From positions 1-64,000 of the forward strand of contig JAQFVV010013282.1 of assembly GCA_028023455.1 (NCBI GenBank): a DNA stretch of 64,000 bases. The letters are read 5' to 3'. Under the pieces are notes generated by a model that worked only from the letters and a program-made list of their open reading frames with translations, was not told the origin of the DNA and searched no databases. Origin of the DNA: Epiperipatus broadwayi. Lineage: Eukaryota; Onychophora; Udeonychophora; Euonychophora; Peripatidae. This document shows, one piece after another, positions 57,900 to 64,000 of this stretch (the first letter of the stretch is position 1; every line of letters begins with the position of its first letter). A program made the position numbers and the translations under genes.

Positions 57900-58892
57900 A
57901 ATATTCTGTGAGTGTTTTTCATGTGGAAAAATAAGCTTTTCTCAGAGTAGTAATTCTCGGGTATTCATTAGCCTTCGATGTAGAATGAATAATTTTTTTG
58001 TGTGCAACTAATAATAGCAATTTCATAAGTGGGGAAGAAATCCATGTAATATGGTTAATTGTGTGAAAGACAGTGTTGACAAAAGCAATCCATGCTTGCG
58101 GAGGATCTAGGTCTAGATTCATCATTTTGAAGATTGCTATGTAGATTTCAGAAAACAGAAATTCTGTGGTTCGACTTGGGATTAGTATTCGAATTATTTT
58201 ATTAGTTGATAATTGTGTTTTATATGACAAGTCAATGTTTATGGTGACAAATAATGCTAGGTGGTCTGTGTTGAGTTATTGAAACAGATATTAATCATAT
58301 GATGTAGCATAGGAGAATAGAAGACCAAGTCAATCAGTGAAGAATGTCTACCATTATTAAAGGATACTGTATTATTTGGAAGACATTCTTCTTCACTCAT
58401 CAGTGGAATTCTGAGTCTGTGAAGCCATTTCTTAACAAATTGACCAGAAGACATGTTAAAGTCCCCTAATAATAAACATGGATATGATGATGATGATGCA
58501 AAGAGGGAGTTATTTGTCAATACTAGCCTATTTACTATTGTTGGTCCTGGAGTTATATATACAAAAACTATGTTTAGAACTATGGCTTGATAATTTAATG
58601 TGATGATCATTATATGAGAGTCCATGTACAGTATTCTAAATGATTCATATGGGCATGTTTTATTGATAATTGCACCCATGCCTGCTGATGGTGTAATGGA
58701 TGTTCTTGAGAAAGTAGAGAAACCATGATTATGTAAATAGTCTGATGGTTTTATATGTGAGCTGTCATATATTTTTGTTTCAAGCAAACCAAGTACTTGA
58801 GGTTGAGTAATATTAAGTCATTTTGAAAGGTCCATGACTTTTGCCTCGGAGTTTAAACTCCTTACATTAAATGCATCAATTTTTACTTTCAT
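57900..58892 (-). pseudogene. L1/Tx1-like LINE endonuclease (ORF2 N-terminus), broken
   Basis: An ATG at 58892 starts a frame reading MKVKIDAFNVRSLNSEAK, broken by TGA at 58818-58820 and then continuing as ITQPQVLGLLETKIYDSS. The main block at 58787-58257 contains GMGAIINKTCPY, CLLLGDFNMSSG (endonuclease catalytic GDFN motif) and NNGRHSSLIDLVFYSP. The following frame at 58230-57919 is the segment between endonuclease and reverse transcriptase. Together these give an APE-type endonuclease upstream of an RT, as in L1/Tx1 elements. The start was chosen because it lies 50 bp after the end of the ORF1-like frame. Confidence 0.85.
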
Positions 58893-58939
58893 ATTAATTT
58901 ATGTAAGAAATTGAAATCAATACTATATCAAAATGATCA

Positions 58940-59290
58940 TACACACAACTCACCCTCCATTTCTTGACCATAATCTGTGTCATTAGCAAAAGACCCGAAT
59001 TCTGACAAATCATGATTGGCCCTGTATCTCAGGAAAAATTGAACATGGTGTGTTTTTAGAAGCTGAGTTTAGATCCTCATCAAGAATTGAGCAGGGTGTG
59101 ATTTTGGGGCTTCGTTTACTAGATCACTTTCTAAGATATCTGCAATCTCATTGTCCTCAAGGTTTAAATTGGTAATTTTTACTTTGTGTTGTATGTATAA
59201 GTTGATAGTTTTTTCTGCTTTACTAGAATCCTGTAATTGCGTCGCTTTTTTTTTGATACACGCTTTTTGCGCGGAGGCCGACCCCTGCAA
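58940..59290 (-). pseudogene. L1/Tx1-like LINE ORF1 relic
   Basis: An open region on the minus strand reads QKACIKKKATQLQDSSKAEK, VKITNLNLEDNEIADILES and QFLMRI, then after a stop QFFLRYRANHDLSEFGSFAN and MEGELCV, ending about 50 bp before the ORF2 ATG. It has no in-frame ATG at the upstream edge: two stops lie just before 59290. I infer it is the C-terminal part of ORF1 from its position and frame continuity; I did not recognise an RNA-binding fold. Confidence 0.45.
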
Positions 59291-59309
59291 TTATCAGCCC
59301 TGCATGATT

Positions 59310-60800
59310 TAATGTTGTGTAGAGTAATAGGCTCTGAAACTTAAGATCAATAAATCGTGGCTCCAAGTATTATTTACATTTCTATGACTCAATTTCTTAT
59401 GAATTTACCATTATATTATTAAATCATTAATCAAACTGGAGATTGTTATAAAGTTTTTAACTGAGATATAAACTTTATACTTAATTTAAAAAATGCAACC
59501 CAATAACATTAACAGCACACTTTTTTTATCCGTGTGTGTGCGCGCGCGCGTGTGTTATAAAATAGAAGTTTTAAGTATATCATTTATTTCATTTTTATTT
59601 TATGCACGTAATATATATATATAAGAATTGCATCATTTTTTAAAGCCGATTAAGGCCAAGATACGTAAATTGTAGAGGTTTATAATTAATAAATGTTAAA
59701 ATTTTATAAGCAATAAAAAAAAAATTAGCTTCACTTTCCTGTTTATGTGATTGCTTATCTTTATAACTACTAACTTTCTCAGTCGCGTCTTGATTAGTTT
59801 TAACTGTACTTAACACATTTCTCAATAAAAGGCTTTTAAAAAAAGTAAACTTTCCTCTGGCCACTAGAAATGTAGAGGTGAGAATTAGTTGACCAATTTT
59901 GACAATTTATTATTTTGCAGTAATTTTTCTATTATTTTATTGCTTACATTGATCCTGTTTTGCTCCGGGTAGCAACCAGTTCTTCCTATTGTCCATAATT
60001 CTTCTGACCTATCTACCCTCTGAACTTTAGGCTCTAATACTAGTAATGGGTCTTTATTTCCAACTCACCACCCCCCCAGTTTCTGCCCATATAGGTAAAA
60101 AAGCTGCTTCACTAATGAGTTTCTGTATTAGTAATTTTAGGGTGATGTGAATAAATAAAAAGGCTGAAGTTGCAAAATCCAGTAATTGTAATCAGCTGAC
60201 TAATTAGAGGATTAAAACAGGTTTTAAACAGAAGGAATACAGGACAATGGATTAAAAAAGTATACATAGCAATTGTAATCATCTCCTGCAATTGGAATTC
60301 TAAAATGGATCTTAGAAGCATTTTTCTTTATGTAAAATGCAATTTAAAAAACGATGTATATATAATAGTATGTATGTGATTTTTTTCTTTTCTTTTTATA
60401 TAACTATAGCAAAAAATAGAGAGTTAATTCACTTTTTTTGAAAGCATGTTAAAGATTTATTTGTTGTTGCTTTATTCATATATAGTTAAACACTCTTGAA
60501 GCATACATCCTATATAAAAATTATATATGGGTAGCTGTTTGAATTTTGTAACATTGGAACTATAGCAATTCTACTCTAGCGTGAATAATAATTGTGAATT
60601 TGTTTTATTAAAAAATGAGAAAAAATAATCCAATGATTTAGTTGCTTAGTCAGACATGTGACATTTGAACAGCAGAAATTAATCAGTTCTTCATTGTGAT
60701 AAAGAGTAAAGGAATGATGGACGACAAATACAATGACAAACTAATTTTTATGGAAGTAAAATGTTTCTTACTGGTAGATCACAGTATTTATTTATTTATT
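59310..60800. other. AT-rich DNA with a GT/GC dinucleotide tract
   Basis: No gene was recognised. A 26-bp alternating tract (GTGTGTGTGCGCGCGCGC and more) at 59531-59556 is the only purine-pyrimidine alternation of this kind in the window and is a Z-DNA candidate. The minus-strand frame at 59640-59864 begins at GTG and shows no domain. Confidence 0.55.
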
Positions 60801-60802
60801 TT

Positions 60803-60888
60803 CATATGTCAAATATGTTGACGGAGAAGCAAACCGGGCCAGCTGCTTGGAAGCCAGCTATGCTAACCACTAGGCCAGCAACGCTTGA
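60803..60888 (-). mobile_element. tRNA-Gly(UCC)-derived SINE with 15-bp target duplication
   Basis: Minus strand: TTGCTGGCCTAGTGGTTAGC, ATAGCTGGCTTCCAAGCAGC, a B-box-like TTTGCTTCTCCG. The anticodon-loop position reads CTTCCAA (Gly UCC). Direct repeats ATCACAGTATTTATT flank the copy on both sides (about 60778 and 60890), the clearest SINE target duplication in the window. The A-rich tail is short. Confidence 0.82.
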
Positions 60889-61621
60889 TATCACAGTATT
60901 TATTGAATTTTTAAGTCTTGCATTTTTCTCCAGATAAATAATTTTGGTATAAATAAATTTAAGCAAATCACCAGTTTCATTCTTATGTACAAAAAATACA
61001 AAATTATTTGCACTATAGATTTTAGCTCTATTTTATATGTGGATGAGCTGAGCTATTCTAAACTCTAAATTTGATCATGACATCCTAAATTAAAATGAGA
61101 CAGGAACAAATTTCAGCACAGTTTACATATAAAGTAAAGGTGAAAATAATATTGCATATAATTCTGTAAATTTTGAATATGAGAATCAATTGGGCATTTG
61201 TTTAAACCTACTGATGCCAAAAGTATTTACCTGATAAAAAATTAGTAAAAACGTAAAATAAAGAAAAAACTTGACATATATATAATTAATTCAAATAATT
61301 CCACTAATTGTAAAGCATGATGAATATATAATTAATTCCCAAATTTTTTTTGTCAATATAAGAGCCAACAGTAATACTTTTTTCAATAACTGATGTTTTT
61401 ATTTATAATGGTATATGTATTTAGGTTTGCTAAAATTAATATAATTTTGGTTTGATAGCGATGCATTGTCTGGCATAATTTTTTTTAAAGTTTATTCGTC
61501 TATTCTTTTTTAATTGTTCATATAACTTTTGTGGGAATATCATTTTCAGATTTGATTTCCATTTAAATATTTTTAATATATTTATAATAATATTCGTCAT
61601 ACATCGTACAGGCTTAACACC

Positions 61622-61990
61622 TATATTTATATATGTAATATTTGCGGGATTCGAACTCAGACTTTCACATGACCCGCAACTCTCAGTGACATCTTATATT
61701 GCTGACCCACCTGATCACACACATGTTGAAAAGATAAATAATCACCAATATATGTGTTTTGGGCTAAACCAGCACTCATCAGTTGGTCCAGATTACCATC
61801 TCCACACATATATACAATCAGTACCCAGCTTTATATTAATGGACAGGCTGCAAACGAAATATGTATATTGGTGATTATTTATTTTTTCAACATGTGTGTG
61901 ATCAGGTGGGTCAGCAATATAATATGGTACTGAGAGTTGTGGGTTGGGTGAAGTCTGAGCTTGAATCCTGCATAAATAACATGTGTCATA
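61622..61990. mobile_element. Family B inverted dimer
   Basis: Left half (minus orientation): TTCGAACTCAGACTTTCACA (the tRNA-like B box), CTCAGTGACATC, CCACCTGATCACACACATG, TTGAAAAGATAAATAATCAC, then the hammerhead. Right half (plus orientation): CGAAATATGTATATTGG, TGATTATTTATT, TCAACATGTGTGTGATC, GGTGGGTCAGCAATATAATA and GAGCTTGAATCCTGC. The two halves are complementary over more than 100 bp. A full core survives only on the left. Confidence 0.85.
61738..61797 (-). ncRNA. Hammerhead ribozyme motif, family B, with core change
   Basis: On the minus strand: GGTAATC, TGG, ACCAA (61787-61783), CTGATGA (61782-61776), stem II GTGC/GCCC with loop TGGTTTA, then AAAA in place of GAAA (G12 to A at 61760), CACATAT, A and TTGGT (61748-61744). 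Stem I is perfect over five pairs. The consensus stem II (GTGC/GCAC) and the canonical G-C closing pair are best seen in this copy, but G12 is lost, so it should be inactive. Confidence 0.65.
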
Positions 61991-62354
61991 AATTTCAACT
62001 TAAATGAAACAGTCTGTACTCGCAATGCAATTACTCACAAACAAAAAAGAAATTCTCTTCCTTCTGATTTTATGAAGAAATAGACCGAATAATAATACTT
62101 TAATAGAGTGAATGTCAAATGAGCATAGATATCACTGTAACCTCATTTGAACTGTCTTATAATTAAATTCAGAAAGTATATAAAATTTTGGAAGTCAAAT
62201 GCCAGTGGATTCATTTTATGTTTGTGAGCAGATTATATTATTGCTAGAAAATGTTCCACTAATATAGATAATACTTCAAAGCTGAGATATGTTGAAATGG
62301 ATGTTTTCATGGATAAAAGATATTTTACTCTTGAAAACATGTTTTATAAAATAT

Positions 62355-62590
62355 ATATCATCATTATCATTTTCAACTATTATCAATTAAATTCAGGATG
62401 AAGGTCTCTCCAAGTTCTATCCATCTTCTCTAATCTCTATCCCCTCTTCTCCACATCAGTTCAGCACATTTTCTTATTTCATCCATCCATCTCACATGTT
62501 GTCTCTTTCTAGGTCTTTTACGCTCTCTTGGAATTTCTGTTTATGTTTTCAACTGTCTATCAATTATCATTTATCTAGCAATATACATAT
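62355..62590 (-). mobile_element. RTE-type LINE 3' end fragment
   Basis: The plus strand reads ATCATCATTATCATTTTC, CAGGATGAAGGTCTCTCCAA, CTTCTCCACATCAG and ATCCATCCATCTCACATG, then GGTCTTTTACGCTCTCTTGG. It is the reverse complement of the RTE 3' end, close to the 50.6-kb copy, and is 5'-truncated near 62590. Confidence 0.85.
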
Positions 62591-63560
62591 CTGATAATCA
62601 AAAGAGAAAGTTGAAAGAGGATTTTCCAATTGCCAAACATATCCATGCCATCAATAAAAAAGATTCCAATACCCCTCTTTCTAAAAAAATGGTGCATATA
62701 GCACTTCACTTCTCATTAGTATGCAAATTCACCTTTGAATATTCATTTTGATCTCGATCCAATTATTATTTAACATTTACCTTATTTATGGATTTGATTA
62801 GAGATGACAATTTATTTCCTTTTTATTATGTTATGATTATGATATAGTATGGTATCAAAAGTACTTAGCTTCATATAAATTCTTTCATATTCCAACCCAA
62901 ACCCATTTAGTCATTAAATTTTTAATATTTACCTATTCATTATATCTGAATATAATAAATACATACTCAGTTGAGATCTTTTTGATGCTTCAACTGTTGC
63001 TCCAAGAACTTCAAATAATTAGGTATAGGATTTTTTTTCCTTCTTAAAATTAAATAATTGTGTTAAGATTATGGCAAGCAATATTTATGATTATTGAGAG
63101 TCCCATTTATTAATATACTTCCTAGACACTTTAATCTATATTCATGCAAAGAATTAAAAACATACCTTGCATCAAAGTATGTTAGAATATTTAATTACAA
63201 TATTCATTATCTGGTTTCAGATAAAGTAGTTTAGGATTGTACTTTAGTTATAATTAACCATTTTGGTCGTAATAATCACATTAATTTGCAACAGAACTAC
63301 CTTTATATCATAGTTATTCAACTTTTCGGGATCATTGCTGTGTCTGTGTCAGGAGACAACGTGGTTATTTTGGAAATATGTTCTATCAAGAGCTAATTCA
63401 CCATAATTAATCAGTCACAAAAAAAAAGGTTTATAAATAATTGAAGATGTTGAAAGGCAAATATATATATATATTTTAGTAGCTGGTTTATAGCTAAATA
63501 ATCTTTATATATAAATAGATGTCAAATCTTTTTTAGATGAAAAATGAAAAAGTTCTACAT
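62591..63560. other. AT-rich DNA, nothing recognised
   Basis: No gene or repeat was recognised in this stretch. Confidence 0.6.
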
Positions 63561-63580
63561 AATATGGATTAATAAAATAA

Positions 63581-63847
63581 ACATCACATGATCACCATTT
63601 CTTATGCTTGCTCATAACTGTTATTAAAACCGAAAAAACTCTCTATATGTATTGCCACTCAGTGCAAGCCAGAGTAATCTATGGATGCCAAGACTCCTCA
63701 CTGATGAAGGCCACAAGCCAGAAACTAGTCTGGGGATATTGGATGAGTAGGCACTAGATGGGGATTTTATTCACAAGCCTTCTAGCATCCATTGATTACA
63801 CTGGCTTGTACTGAGTGGCAATATGTATGGAGAGTTTTGCATATTTT
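63581..63847. mobile_element. Foldback family A, copy A5, with 13-bp target duplication
   Basis: Left: ACATCACATGATCACCATTT, TATTGCCACTCAGTGCAAGC, AGAGTAATCTATGGATGCC. Right: CAAGCCTTCTAGCATCCATT, GGCTTGTACTGAGTGGCAAT, GGAGAGTTTTGC. Perfect 13-bp direct repeats ATTAATAAAATAA flank it at 63568-63580 and 63848-63860. The apex keeps the best hammerhead core of family A. There is no open frame. Confidence 0.9.
63695..63736 (+). ncRNA. Hammerhead ribozyme, best preserved family A copy
   Basis: TCCTCA (63695-63700) pairs with TGGGGA (63731-63736; five Watson-Crick pairs and one G-T) as stem I. CTGATGA (63701-63707) is followed by A, stem II GGC/GCC with loop CACAA, A, and GAAA (63721-63724). A63724 and T63729 form the A15.1-U16.1 pair, C63725 and G63728 pair, and C63730 is the cleavage base. 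All invariant core bases are present; the 10.1-11.1 position is an A-A mismatch. Stem III has only two pairs and a two-base loop, so activity would most likely need a dimeric RNA. Confidence 0.75.
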
Positions 63848-64000
63848 ATTAATAAAATAATTATTGATGCCCTGACTATAAAAAATATGACCAATCATTG
63901 TGATCATTATTTTTGAAAGATGTTCAGCATTTATGAACCTTACATAGTGATTTACTTTATATATACACAATTGGTAGATTATATGTTGTTTTTTGTTTTG

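Noticed and set aside
59640-59864. 74-codon minus-strand frame
   Set aside because: It starts at GTG, has no domain and no sign of splicing or conservation.

Overview
The window is 64 kb of AT-rich (roughly 70% or more A+T by eye) eukaryotic DNA, almost certainly from an invertebrate animal. The evidence is the LINE and LTR families present, tRNA-derived SINEs, long (TA)n microsatellites and the absence of any bacterial gene layout. I cannot fix the phylum. No host protein-coding gene, rRNA or intact tRNA gene was recognised, so this looks like a gene desert or a very large intron filled with transposable elements (TEs) and their debris.

Layout. 1.6-3.4 kb: a piggyBac-like non-autonomous element holding two sets of tandem repeats. 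3.4-4.1 kb: a 0.7-kb near-perfect palindrome. 4.5, 9.7, 36.7, 53.7 and 60.8 kb: tRNA-Gly-derived SINEs. 4.9, 16.2, 18.0, 25.8, 33.4, 33.7 and 63.6 kb: foldback family A. 7.8 and 54.2 kb: short hAT-type elements. 11.5, 19.2, 19.8, 21.0, 24.0, 46.4 and 53.0 kb: other foldback or TIR elements. 16.7-20.7, 50.0 and 61.6 kb: family B. 17.2-17.7 kb: a 399-bp unit present as 1.26 copies. 22.4-24.0 and 30.7-32.3 kb: solo LTRs. 35.0-40.7 kb: a decayed Ty3/Gypsy retrotransposon on the minus strand, interrupted by an RTE-type LINE (40.7-43.4 kb). 8.3, 50.6, 51.8 and 62.4 kb: 3' fragments of that LINE type. 55.7-59.3 kb: a decayed L1/Tx1-like LINE with endonuclease, reverse transcriptase and a C-terminal zinc knuckle. 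The rest is AT-rich sequence in which I see nothing identifiable.

The most interesting signal is a set of small non-coding elements that carry hammerhead ribozyme (HHR) cores. In family B the strand order is ACCAA, CUGAUGA, a short stem II hairpin, GAAA, a tiny self-complementary stem III, the cleavage position, then UUGGU pairing back to ACCAA. In family A the order is TCCTCA, CTGATGA, a GGC/GCC hairpin, GAAA, CTAGT, C, then TGGGGA pairing back to TCCTCA. Three family A copies and one family B copy are flanked by 11-14 bp direct repeats, which points to RNA-mediated insertion although the elements are palindromes. A third unit, 399 bp long with a partial second copy, has the same core. Together these resemble animal retrozymes, Sm-alpha-like SINEs or Penelope-type terminal repeats, but they are arranged as inverted, hairpin-forming dimers.

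Working picture (inference): LINE machinery (RTE and L1/Tx1 relatives are both present as dead copies) probably mobilised the tRNA-derived SINEs and perhaps the ribozyme elements. The autonomous elements here are all broken by stops, frameshifts or truncation. Nothing shows that any element in the window is still able to move on its own.
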